Positions 9,382 through 16,875 of a stretch of DNA of 64,000 bases are shown here, piece by piece (the first letter of the stretch is position 1; the number at the start of each line of letters is the position of its first letter). Origin of the DNA: Bradyrhizobium sp. WSM3983 (lineage in GTDB: Bacteria; Pseudomonadota; Alphaproteobacteria; Rhizobiales; Xanthobacteraceae); the NCBI RefSeq assembly GCF_000473045.1, contig NZ_AXAY01000007.1, positions 94,644 to 158,643 on the forward strand. Reading direction: 5' to 3'. The translations under genes and the position numbers were made by a program. The notes below the pieces were generated by a model. That model did not search any database. It had not been told where the DNA came from and saw nothing but the letters and a program-made list of their open reading frames with translations.

Positions 9382-9990
9382 TCAGAGCGGCTCGCGCACG
9401 CCGAGGCCATGCATGAAGCGCTCGCGAATCTGCACGGGATCCCTGCGGGTGGTGCCGACGCCGGGCTTATCGTCGATGCGCAGCGCGATCAGGCTGGGCT
9501 CGTCGGCCGACATGGCCTCGTCGATCAGCCGCTCGAAATCCTCCTCGTCCGCCGCCCAGGCACTCTTGCCGAGACCCGAGCCCAAGGCGATGGCGACGAG
9601 ATCGGCAACACCCGCGGCCGGCGTCGGCTGCGCGCCGGTGATCTGGTAGATGCCGTTGTCCATCACGATCATGATCAGGTTCTTTGGCTTCAGCGCCGCG
9701 ATGGTCGAGAGCGCGCCGAGCTGCATCAGCAGCGAGCCGTCGCCTTCGAGCGCGAAGACGCGGCGGTCGGGTTGGGCCAGCGCGACGCCAAGCGCGATCG
9801 GGAAGGCGAGACCCATGCTGCCCAGCATGTAGAAATTCTGCGGCCGGTGGCCGGCGGCCCAGAGATCAAAATTGGTGTTGCCGATGCCGCCGACTACCGC
9901 TTCTTCGTGCTTCAACTTCGCGATCAGGCGCTTCGTCACATCGAAACGGTTCATCACTTTGGTGTTGGGCGCGTTCATGGCCGGGCTCAC
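9382..9990 (-). CDS. Thiamine-diphosphate decarboxylase beta subunit (ComE/sulfopyruvate decarboxylase-like)
   Basis: 202 residues from the GTG at 9990 (ATG at 9978 is an alternative). It is a stand-alone ThDP pyrophosphate-binding domain: GSMGLAFPIALGVALA, then ALEGDGSLLMQLG and IVMDNGIYQITG, the GDG-N motif that binds Mg and diphosphate. The GTG overlaps the TGA of the alpha gene by 4 bp, so the two are translationally coupled. Pairs of this layout occur as sulfopyruvate or phosphonopyruvate decarboxylases; no sulfolactate or phosphonate gene is beside it, so the substrate is open. It is divergent from a D-2-hydroxyacid dehydrogenase. Confidence 0.82.
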   Translation of the reverse strand: MSPAMNAPNTKVMNRFDVTKRLIAKLKHEEAVVGGIGNTNFDLWAAGHRPQNFYMLGSMGLAFPIALGVALAQPDRRVFALEGDGSLLMQLGALSTIAALKPKNLIMIVMDNGIYQITGAQPTPAAGVADLVAIALGSGLGKSAWAADEEDFERLIDEAMSADEPSLIALRIDDKPGVGTTRRDPVQIRERFMHGLGVREPL

Positions 9991-10553
9991 TTGTCAAAGA
10001 CCTTGCCGCCCGTGAGCAGCGGGTTGAGGATCAGCGCCACCGGCGCCTGCGTCGTGACGGCCTGCTTGATCGAGCGGTCGGCGATGAATTCGAGCTCGTC
10101 GAGCCGGGTGATGGTGTGGTGCTCCAGCGCGAGCGAATCCAGCACCGGGCGCATGGTGCGGCAGACCAGCGACTGGCCGTAATTGAATTCGCCGAGCGTG
10201 CCGCGCTCGGACACGAACATGATCAGCGGAATCTGGTAGGGCACCGCGAGCGAGGCGAGCGTGTTGGCGAGCGTCGCAAAGCCCGAGGTCTGCATCAGGA
10301 CCGCGCCGCGTCGTCCACCCATCCAGGCGCCCGAGACGATGCCGACGGCCTCTTCCTCGCGGGCGGTCGCAAAGGTCGTGAAGAAGGGATCGGCGTGCAA
10401 ATTCTTGATCAACGGCGTCAGCACGCGGTCGGGCACGTAGGGAATGATGCTGATCTCGTTCCGCTTCAGGGTCTGCAGGACGATGCTGTGCCAGCTTCTG
10501 TCGCCGGACCCTGGTCCCGGCTGGGACGAGGTCTGCTGTTCCGCAGTCGCCAT
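9987..10553 (-). CDS. Thiamine-diphosphate decarboxylase alpha subunit (ComD/sulfopyruvate decarboxylase-like)
   Basis: 188 residues forming only the ThDP pyrimidine-binding domain. ATAREEEAVGIVSGAW contains the glutamate expected to activate the cofactor; LMQTSGFATLANTLASL is the family's conserved segment. It pairs with the beta subunit encoded directly downstream to make one complete active site. A 2-oxoacid is the expected substrate. The first gene of the minus-strand operon, its ATG at 10553 faces the start region of the dehydrogenase at 10811 across about 250 bp, which probably holds both promoters. Confidence 0.82.
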   Translation of the reverse strand: MATAEQQTSSQPGPGSGDRSWHSIVLQTLKRNEISIIPYVPDRVLTPLIKNLHADPFFTTFATAREEEAVGIVSGAWMGGRRGAVLMQTSGFATLANTLASLAVPYQIPLIMFVSERGTLGEFNYGQSLVCRTMRPVLDSLALEHHTITRLDELEFIADRSIKQAVTTQAPVALILNPLLTGGKVFDK

Positions 10554-10810
10554 CGCGTTCTCCCTTCAGCCGCGCAGGTTTCTTGGATTTGACCATTGTC
10601 TTGATCGTCGCGGCGGTCTGCCGAAACTTGACGGAGCGGGCAGGATTGTCAACATGTCCGGGCCGGCACCGTGATCTGCGCCAGACGGCCTGCCGTGACC
10701 GGCACCGCCATGCCATAAGTGGGATAATGAGAAAGCGGGAGGGACGCATGGACGGGGCGCGCATCGCGCAGGCCTTGCGGGTCTCCACGAGAGAACCGGA
10801 AGGGTCCTGG

Positions 10811-11860
10811 ATGTCGGTCAACAGCAAGCGTGTCTTCTACGTCAAATACCTGGCCAATCCGATCTACGTCGACATCCTGAAGGCGCGGCCCGACGTGCGG
10901 CTCGACCGCATCGAGAACGAGAGCCCCGAGGACCTCTACGCCCCGATCCTGAGCGCGGCCCATGTCTACCAGATCGGCGCCGCCCGCGACGAGCTGGCGC
11001 CGCATTTCCATGTCGACGCTTCCTTCCTGAAGCGCACGCCGAACCTGCTGCTGGTCTCCAGCAACGGCGCCGGTTTCGACCCCGTCGACGTCGAGGCCTG
11101 CACGGATGCGGGCGTGCTGGTCGTGAACCAGTCGGGCGGCAACGCGCATTCGGTCGCCGAGCACGCGCTGGCGATGATGCTGACCTTGTCCAAGCGCATC
11201 ATCCAGTCCGACCGTCGCTTGCGCCGTGAATCCAATGTCAACCGCAACGAGCTCGTCGGCAACGAGGTCGAGCACAAGACCGTCGGCATCATTGGTCTCG
11301 GTAATGTCGGCCGCCGCATCGCAGCACTCTGCAAGGGCCTGCTCGGCATGAAGGTGCTGGCCTACGATCCTTACCTCACGGCCGAGGTGATGGCCGCGCG
11401 GGGCGGCGAGAAGGTCGAGCTCGACGAGCTGCTGCGCCGCGCCGATTTCGTTTCGATCTCCTGTCCGCTCAACAAGGGCAGCCGCAGCATGATCAGCGTG
11501 CGCGAGTTCGGCCTGATGCAGCCACACGCTTATTTCATCACCACCGCGCGCGGGTTCATTCACGACGAGGACGCGCTGCTTGGGGCGCTGCGCGACAAGC
11601 GCATTGCGGGTGCCGGCCTCGACGTCTGGTCCAAGGAGCCTCCGCCGCCGGAGCACCCGCTGCTCCAGTTCGACAACGTGCTCGCGAGCCCGCACACGGC
11701 AGGCGTCACGAACGAGGCACGCCAGAATATGGGCCGTATCGCCGCCGAGCAGGTGCTGGAGACGCTCGACGGCAAGCGTCCGCCGCGCACCATCAATCCC
11801 GAGGTCTGGCCTGTTTATGCCGAGCGCTTCAAGCAGGCCTTTGGCGTCACGCCGGGATAG
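10811..11860 (+). CDS. D-isomer-specific 2-hydroxyacid dehydrogenase
   Basis: 349 residues. The NAD-binding domain shows VGIIGLGNVGRRIA (about 157-170) followed by an acidic residue in LAYDPYL. Catalytic residues follow the family order: Arg in FITTARGF, Glu in GLDVWSKEPPP and His in ASPHTAGVTNEA. It reduces a 2-oxoacid to a D-2-hydroxyacid or the reverse. The ATG at 10811 has GGAAGGG 6 bp before it; an alternative ATG at 10748 with GGAGG at 5 bp would add 21 residues without family similarity. Its divergent neighbour is a 2-oxoacid decarboxylase, suggesting they share a substrate. Confidence 0.88.
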   Translation: MSVNSKRVFYVKYLANPIYVDILKARPDVRLDRIENESPEDLYAPILSAAHVYQIGAARDELAPHFHVDASFLKRTPNLLLVSSNGAGFDPVDVEACTDAGVLVVNQSGGNAHSVAEHALAMMLTLSKRIIQSDRRLRRESNVNRNELVGNEVEHKTVGIIGLGNVGRRIAALCKGLLGMKVLAYDPYLTAEVMAARGGEKVELDELLRRADFVSISCPLNKGSRSMISVREFGLMQPHAYFITTARGFIHDEDALLGALRDKRIAGAGLDVWSKEPPPPEHPLLQFDNVLASPHTAGVTNEARQNMGRIAAEQVLETLDGKRPPRTINPEVWPVYAERFKQAFGVTPG

Positions 11861-11974
11861 GGCGCGAAGGGCTATTGCGCTCCAATCATTGGTTACCACG
11901 ATCAAAATGCAAAGCGGGGCATCTTATCGATGGCGTGAATGAACGCGTATGACTTGTCCTGTAGATGAGAGTCC

Positions 11975-12415
11975 ATGAGCATATTTTCGATTGCTACATC
12001 CGGACTTTCTGCAGCGAGTTTGCGTGTCAGCGTGGCCGCGAGCAATATCGCCAATGTCAGTACGACCGGCCCGCTCCCTGCGTCAGGCGCAGCGGCCGGT
12101 GCCGGCAGTTCGAGCACGAGTTCGGCTTATCCCGCGGCTTATGTGCCGTTGCGGGTCGATCAGGTCGACCAATCGAGTGGCTCGACGCCGGGCGGTACGG
12201 TTGCGACGGTGTCGACCGTTTCGCCGAGCTATACCGCACAATCCGACCCAAGCGCTCCCTACGCAAACCAGGATGGCCTGGTCGCAGCGCCGAACGTCGA
12301 TCTCGCCAGTGAATTCGTTCAACTGGCGACCGCAAAGTACAGCTTCATCGCCAATGCGAAGGTTATTCAAGCTTACTCGGAAACGACAGAGTCGCTTCTC
12401 GACATCAAGACGTGA
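11975..12415 (+). CDS. FlgC-like flagellar basal-body rod protein, orphan
   Basis: 146 residues. The N-terminus SGLSAASLRVSVAASNIANV matches the rod N-terminal motif (residues 9-28), and the C-terminus VDLASEFVQLATAKYSFIAN with LLDIKT matches the rod C-terminal motif; both are the coiled-coil ends by which rod and hook subunits pack. The middle is a short Ser/Gly/Ala-rich region. No other flagellar gene lies within the window, so this copy stands alone. It may serve the flagellum from a distance, or have another role. A GC-rich hairpin follows 7 bp after the stop. Confidence 0.75.
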   Translation: MSIFSIATSGLSAASLRVSVAASNIANVSTTGPLPASGAAAGAGSSSTSSAYPAAYVPLRVDQVDQSSGSTPGGTVATVSTVSPSYTAQSDPSAPYANQDGLVAAPNVDLASEFVQLATAKYSFIANAKVIQAYSETTESLLDIKT

Positions 12416-12422
12416 TGCCGAA

Positions 12423-12444
12423 CCGCCGCCTGAATCGGCGGCGG
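12423..12444. terminator. Hairpin after the FlgC-like gene
   Basis: Perfect 8-bp arms CCGCCGCC (12423-12430) and GGCGGCGG (12437-12444) enclose TGAATC, starting 7 bp after the stop codon. No T-run follows, so intrinsic termination may be weak. Confidence 0.5.
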
Positions 12445-12459
12445 GAACCTCGCCGGACT

Positions 12460-12501
12460 TTGATCCGCGTCAAAATCTCCTTTCCTCAGCCGGGCTAAAT
12501 A
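12460..12501 (+). promoter_or_regulatory. FixK/FNR-type box with matched -10 element
   Basis: TTGATCCGCGTCAA at 12460-12473 fits the FixK2/FNR pattern TTGA-N6-TCAA and is extended by T and A to 16 symmetric bases. Its centre (12466.5) lies 41.5 bp before a predicted start near 12508, and TAAATA at 12496-12501 is a good -10 element at the right distance. The next gene starts at 12537. This is the architecture of class II activation by oxygen-responsive Crp/Fnr proteins. Confidence 0.6.
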
Positions 12502-12536
12502 GGGCTAGAGTGCCGCCGGGGCAGGCAGGAGGTCCC

Positions 12537-12749
12537 ATGTCAACTTATGTCGTCAGGTTCATGAAGGACGTGCTCGGCCAGTACGGGCGGCAGATCGAGG
12601 TTTGCCAGGGGGCGCTCGAGATCGACGCCGCCGACGAGGACGAAGCCAGGGAGCGGGCGAAGGCGAGGTTTTGTAAGGACCAGGCGTTGCATCACTGGTC
12701 GCTGCATGCCGACCGCATCCAGGTCAGACCGGCTGACTTTCCCTCGTAG
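12537..12749 (+). CDS. Small conserved-looking hypothetical protein (70 aa) behind a FixK-type box
   Basis: 70 residues, soluble, no signal peptide or membrane segment. The sequence begins STYVVRFMKDVLG and has an acidic/basic helical middle (DAADEDEARERAKARF) and two cysteines (CQG and FCKD). AGGAGG at 12527-12532 gives a strong ribosome site 4 bp before the ATG. I do not recognise the family. The upstream FixK-type box suggests expression under low oxygen. It ends 3 bp before the convergent acetyltransferase gene. Confidence 0.65.
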   Translation: MSTYVVRFMKDVLGQYGRQIEVCQGALEIDAADEDEARERAKARFCKDQALHHWSLHADRIQVRPADFPS

Positions 12750-12752
12750 GGT

Positions 12753-13331
12753 TTAACGTCCGGGTGTCGTCAGCGATGGCGGCGCGGTTACGCCGGCGCC
12801 GAGCGAACGCTGCACCATGGCGGTGTCCGACCAGCGGCCGTGCCGATAGGCAACGCCGCAAAGCAGGCCGACGCGCGAAAATCCAAACTTCTCGTGCAGG
12901 GCCAGCGAGGGCGCGTTGTCGGCATCGATATAGCCGATCATCTGGCGGAAGCCGGCGGCCGCACACGCATCGATCAGGTCCTGGAGCAGCAGCCGTCCGA
13001 CCCCGCGGCCGAGATGCCCGTGGTGGACGTAAATCGAGTGCTTGGCCGTGTAGCGATAGGCCGGTCGCTTGCGAAACAGCACCGCATAGGCGTAGCCGAC
13101 GACCTCGCCGCGATAGGTCGCGACCAGATGTGGCAGCCGGGTCTGCTTCAAATTCTTGCGCCGGTCGCGCAGATCATCGGGCTCCGGCGCGCCGGTTCCC
13201 TCGACATCGCGCGGCACGCCGTTGCGGACGTGATGGCGGTAGATCGCCAGCATCGCCTCGATATCGCTCTCGCGCGACGGCCGGACCAGAACCGGCTCGT
13301 CATCGGTGCGTGCAATCGCTGTTTCGTTCAT
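12753..13331 (-). CDS. GNAT-family N-acetyltransferase, phosphinothricin acetyltransferase-like
   Basis: 192 residues. The GNAT core is visible: VATYRGEVVGYAYAV (strand 4 region), YTAKHSIYVHHGHLGRGVGR (acetyl-CoA pyrophosphate loop, residues about 95-114) and QMIGYIDADNAPSLALHEKFGF (motif B). The arrangement, with YRH near the start, is that of the Pat/Bar and MnaT subgroup, which acetylates amino groups of amino-acid-like compounds; the true substrate is unknown. ATG 13331 lies 7 bp after the decarboxylase stop, so the two are probably co-transcribed. A GTG at 13337 is an alternative start. Confidence 0.85.
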   Translation of the reverse strand: MNETAIARTDDEPVLVRPSRESDIEAMLAIYRHHVRNGVPRDVEGTGAPEPDDLRDRRKNLKQTRLPHLVATYRGEVVGYAYAVLFRKRPAYRYTAKHSIYVHHGHLGRGVGRLLLQDLIDACAAAGFRQMIGYIDADNAPSLALHEKFGFSRVGLLCGVAYRHGRWSDTAMVQRSLGAGVTAPPSLTTPGR

Positions 13332-13337
13332 CGGCAC

Positions 13338-15695
13338 CTACTCGGCAACGACGTAAGTATAGAGCCCGATGCGCCCCCGCGCATCGACCTCCTTGTAGAC
13401 GCCCTGGATCTCCACATCGAAGCCTTGAAATGTATTGAAGCAAGTCTCGAACATCTTGAGATAATCCACCATGGGCTTTGCCCGCTCCGTCAGCCGCTCG
13501 CCGGGGACGATGGTGGCAATGCCAGGCGGATAGACCACGAAGGGCGTGGTGGCGATGCGACCGGCGATCGCCTCGATCGGCAGATAGTCGACGTCGTTCT
13601 TGAACAGGAAGCGAGCGGCATCGCGCGGCGACATCGCGATCTCAGGCATGTGCTCGGGCATGAACTGCCGCGCCTGGAGCGTGCTGACGTCGGCGGCGCG
13701 GAAGAATCCGTGCATCTCGCCGCAGAGGTCACGCAGCCGCACGCCGGCATAGCGCGCCTGCCGCCGCTGATAGAATTCCGGGATTGCGTCGGCGAGGAGC
13801 GCATTGTCGTCGTGCAGCCTCTTGAACGCGACGAGGCCGGAGATCAGCGTGCCGGCCTTGCTCGCCTCGACACCCGGGGTGAGCAGGAAGAGCAGCGAGT
13901 TGAGGTCGTTCTTTTCAGGGACGATGCGGTTTTCACGCAGGTACTGCGCGACGACCGGGGCGGGGATGCCGTGCTCGGCATAGGTGCCGGTGGCGCGGTC
14001 GAAGCCGGGGGTGAGCAGCGTCAGTTTGTTCGGATCGGTCATGGCAAAGCCCTCGGCCATGCCGGGAAAGCCGTGCCAATTGCTGTCAGGTGAGAGTTGC
14101 CAGAGCGCGGGATTGGTGGCGAGTTCGTCGGTCGACAGCGTCTCCCAGGCGACGTTATGCGCGGACCCGGGGCGGCTGACGTCAGGGATGGCGACGCGAT
14201 CGGGAACGAATGGCTCGAAGAACCAGCGCCGGTCCGCGTTCTGCTCCTTCTCCTCGAACTCCCGGCGCATCGCGCGGATTTTCTTGCGCAGCTCGATGCC
14301 CAGCCGAATTGTGTCGTCCCACAGCACTTCGCCGGAGCGGCCCTTCATCATCTGCGCGCCGACGTCGAGCGAGGCGAACAGCGGATAGAACGGCGAGGTC
14401 GAGGCGTGCTGCATGAAGCTTTCGTTGAAGCGGCGATGCTCGACGCGGCGCTTCTGGCCGCGGATGTGGCGGTCCTTGATGTGGATTTGCGAGGCCTGCG
14501 AAAAGCTCGCGAGTTGCTTGTGGGTCGACTGCGTCGCGATGATGCCGGGTGCCTCCGGCGGGAGGTTGGCGAGGCCCATCGCGAAGCGGCCAGCATAGAG
14601 CGGATGGAATTTCATGAAGCCGGCCCAGGCCTCGTCGAACAGGATGTATTCGCAGAGATGGCCGATGCGCTTCAGGATCATTTCGGCGTTGTGGATCGTG
14701 CCGTCGTAGGTGCATTGCTCGACCACGGCGACGCGGAACGGCCGCTCCTTGCGCCAGGCGTCCTTGTCGGTGACCAGGGGATGATTGCGGATCGTCTCGC
14801 GCAGGGCTTTCTCGTCGAGCATGTCCCAGCGCATCGGGCCGATCAGGCCCCAGGCGTTGCGGATGGTCGGGACATAGACCGGGATGCCGCCGCCGATCAT
14901 CAGCGCACCATGATGGGCGGCCTTGTGATTGTTGCGGTCGAACAGCACGAGGTCGCCGTCGGTGACGAGCGCGCCGAGCGCGACCTTGTTCGAGGTCGAG
15001 GTACCGTTGAGCACGAAATAGGTCTTTTCCGCACCGAAGATCGCCGCCGCTTCCTTCTGCGCCTTCAGGGCAGGCCCCTCATGGGTGAGGAGGTCGCCGA
15101 GATCGAGCACCGAATTGTCGAGGTCGTCGCGAAACACGGATTCGCCGAGATGCTCGACGAAGACCCGGCCGATCGGGCTGCGGTTGTAGAACACGCCGCC
15201 ATTGTGACCGGGACAGGTCCAGAGCTGGTTGCCCTCCTCGGCGTAGTCGACCAGCGCACCGAAGAAAGGCGTCTTCAGCGTCTCGGCATATTGCTTGAGC
15301 CGGCTGATCAGATTCTTGGCAATGAAGGTCGGTGTCTCCTCGGAGAGGAAGACATAGCCGTCGATGAAGTCGAGCACCTCGACCGGCAGGTCTTCGAAGC
15401 GCTTGCGCCGGATCAGGAGGATGATCGGGAAGTCGAGGCCCCGGCGCCGCATCAGGTTGATCAGCGCGGAGGTCTTGCCCTCAAGCCCCTTCTTGCCCCA
15501 ATCCACCACCATGCAGCCGATGGCGGCATCGGTCTGCACCGCGATTTCGGCGTCTTCCAGCTTGCGGGCCCTGACGACCTCGAAGCCGGAACGCTGGATC
15601 TCCTCGACGATCTGGTTGAAGCGGATGCCCTCGAGGTCGTCGGCGTCGAACACAGGTGCGGCGAACAGGAAGTTGAAGCGCTTGAAATAGTCCAT
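13338..15695 (-). CDS. Orn/Lys/Arg decarboxylase, PLP fold type I
   Basis: 785 residues, the size of the large inducible-type decarboxylases. An N-terminal response-regulator-like wing (1-115, with CMVVDWGKKGLEGKT) precedes the PLP domain: TCPGHNGGVFYNRSPIG, FVLNGTSTSNK, DRNNHKAAHHG, then FDEAWAGFMKFHP with the aspartate that pairs with the PLP ring nitrogen, and TQSTHKQLASFSQ whose lysine binds PLP (about 375). A C-terminal small domain follows. The enzyme makes a polyamine precursor (putrescine, cadaverine or agmatine); which one is not readable. ATG 15695 is the family start; the frame is open 777 bp further upstream but that stretch overlaps other genes. A GNAT gene follows at once. Confidence 0.9.
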   Translation of the reverse strand: MDYFKRFNFLFAAPVFDADDLEGIRFNQIVEEIQRSGFEVVRARKLEDAEIAVQTDAAIGCMVVDWGKKGLEGKTSALINLMRRRGLDFPIILLIRRKRFEDLPVEVLDFIDGYVFLSEETPTFIAKNLISRLKQYAETLKTPFFGALVDYAEEGNQLWTCPGHNGGVFYNRSPIGRVFVEHLGESVFRDDLDNSVLDLGDLLTHEGPALKAQKEAAAIFGAEKTYFVLNGTSTSNKVALGALVTDGDLVLFDRNNHKAAHHGALMIGGGIPVYVPTIRNAWGLIGPMRWDMLDEKALRETIRNHPLVTDKDAWRKERPFRVAVVEQCTYDGTIHNAEMILKRIGHLCEYILFDEAWAGFMKFHPLYAGRFAMGLANLPPEAPGIIATQSTHKQLASFSQASQIHIKDRHIRGQKRRVEHRRFNESFMQHASTSPFYPLFASLDVGAQMMKGRSGEVLWDDTIRLGIELRKKIRAMRREFEEKEQNADRRWFFEPFVPDRVAIPDVSRPGSAHNVAWETLSTDELATNPALWQLSPDSNWHGFPGMAEGFAMTDPNKLTLLTPGFDRATGTYAEHGIPAPVVAQYLRENRIVPEKNDLNSLLFLLTPGVEASKAGTLISGLVAFKRLHDDNALLADAIPEFYQRRQARYAGVRLRDLCGEMHGFFRAADVSTLQARQFMPEHMPEIAMSPRDAARFLFKNDVDYLPIEAIAGRIATTPFVVYPPGIATIVPGERLTERAKPMVDYLKMFETCFNTFQGFDVEIQGVYKEVDARGRIGLYTYVVAE

Positions 15696-15704
15696 GGCGT
15701 GTCC

Positions 15705-15739
15705 CGAATGTGCGAGACGGACAGGTCTCTGCACATTCG
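15705..15739. promoter_or_regulatory. Long hairpin just upstream of the decarboxylase start
   Basis: CGAATGTGCGAGAC (15705-15718) pairs with GTCTCTGCACATTCG (15725-15739) across GGACAG with one bulged base: a 14-bp stem ending 9 bp before the decarboxylase ATG on the minus strand. It could be an operator or a leader structure close to the ribosome site. Confidence 0.45.
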
Positions 15740-15785
15740 ATGACAGTTCTATGACCGTCGCTGAAACCTTCGCGGTTCTGGCTGG

Positions 15786-16223
15786 TTGACTGCCGATGCC
15801 CGCATCGTGCCGGGGCTCAGCAGGTGGATTCGAGGGAACGGCAGATATCCGGCTGCCGGTGCCGATTTGACACAGGGACGAAAAGAGCACTGGTTTTCGC
15901 GACTTGCCTCGGAAATCGCAACCCGGAGCGGCCGTCCCGGGCCGTTCGCTTTCGCGGTCTGCTTCGTGGTGGTCTGGCTGGTCAGTGGCCCGATCTTCGA
16001 CTTCTCCGATACCTGGCAGCTGATTATGAACACGTGCAGCAGCATCGTCACGTTTCTGATGGTGTTCCTGATACAGAACACACAGAACAGGGACAGCACC
16101 GCACTCCAGCTGAAGCTTGACGAGCTCATTCGAGCAAATGCTCCGCGGAAAGACCTCGTCGGCATCGAGGAAAAGCCGGAATCGGAGATCGAATCCAAGC
16201 GACGCGAGACGCGCGGCAATTGA
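15786..16223 (+). CDS. Low-affinity iron permease family membrane protein
   Basis: About 145 residues from a TTG at 15786; the GTG at 15807 is equally possible and no ATG is available before the first helix. Two transmembrane segments are visible: PFAFAVCFVVVWLVSGPIF (about 53-72) and a second around NTCSSIVTFLMVFLIQNTQN (about 82-100), followed by the family signature NRDSTALQLKLDELIRA and a charged tail. This matches the small alphaproteobacterial members of the low-affinity iron permease family, whose transport role is not firmly shown. It diverges from the decarboxylase gene. Confidence 0.78.
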   Translation: MTADARIVPGLSRWIRGNGRYPAAGADLTQGRKEHWFSRLASEIATRSGRPGPFAFAVCFVVVWLVSGPIFDFSDTWQLIMNTCSSIVTFLMVFLIQNTQNRDSTALQLKLDELIRANAPRKDLVGIEEKPESEIESKRRETRGN

Positions 16224-16261
16224 GCGCAGACTGGTCGGCGAATTCCAGGAGGACGCGTTGG

Positions 16262-16768
16262 CTACCGCTTCGTCTCGCCGAACACCACGGTCGGTACCGC
16301 GCGATTGACGACCTCGCGCAGCGCGAAGCTCGATTGCACCCGCGCCACGCGCGGCAGGCGGGACAGCTCGGTGCGGTGGATGCGCTCGAAATCCTGGATG
16401 TCGCGGGCGAGCACGATCAGGATGTAGTCGTCGGTGCCCGACATCAGGAAGCAGCGCACGACGGAGGGGCACTTCATCACCTCGGCCTCGAACGCTTTCA
16501 GCGCCTCGTCGCTCTGGCTCTCCAGCGCAATGCGCACCAGCACCGTGGTGGTGAGGCCGAACTGCGCCAGATCCAGCGCGGCCTGGTAGGCCTGAATGTA
16601 GCCGTCATCCTCCAGCGTCTTCTGCCGCCGCGCCAGCGCGGTGCTCGACAGGCCAACCTTGTTGGCGAGCTCGGTGTGGCTGGCCCGCGCATTGGTCGTG
16701 AGTTCCGCGAGGATGGCGAGATCTTTCCGGTCGAGGGCCAAGGTTTCGTTTCCAGCGTGAAAGGACAC
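16262..16768 (-). CDS. Lrp/AsnC-family regulator, divergent from ald
   Basis: 168 residues from GTG 16768; a GTG at 16819 would add 17 residues, and neither has a convincing ribosome site. The N-terminal helix-turn-helix reads LDRKDLAILAEL then HTELANKVGLSSTALARRQK; the C-terminal RAM effector domain includes GTDDYILIVLARDIQDFERI. Lrp-type proteins that adjoin ald commonly activate it in response to alanine, and the head-to-head arrangement here supports that, as inference. Confidence 0.86.
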   Translation of the reverse strand: MSFHAGNETLALDRKDLAILAELTTNARASHTELANKVGLSSTALARRQKTLEDDGYIQAYQAALDLAQFGLTTTVLVRIALESQSDEALKAFEAEVMKCPSVVRCFLMSGTDDYILIVLARDIQDFERIHRTELSRLPRVARVQSSFALREVVNRAVPTVVFGETKR

Positions 16769-16875
16769 TTCCGCGACCGAAACCGGCGCGGGAAGGCCAA
16801 AGCTAGCGGATATTTGCACGAAACCAAACCGGCCTCGTCGCTACGATCACAGGGTGAATCAAAAAGGAGCCCAGG

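Noticed and set aside
10748..10810. Upstream start for the D-2-hydroxyacid dehydrogenase
   Set aside because: ATG 10748 has a good GGAGG site, but the added 21 residues do not resemble family N-termini and 10811 also has a GGAAGGG site. Kept only as an alternative.
14097..15743. Plus-strand open frame of about 548 codons
   Set aside because: Antisense to the Orn/Lys/Arg decarboxylase, whose PLP motifs are unambiguous.
15696..16472. N-terminal extension of the decarboxylase frame upstream of 15695
   Set aside because: The extra stretch overlaps the iron-permease-like gene and the Lrp gene end and has no family similarity; the protein is complete from 15695.
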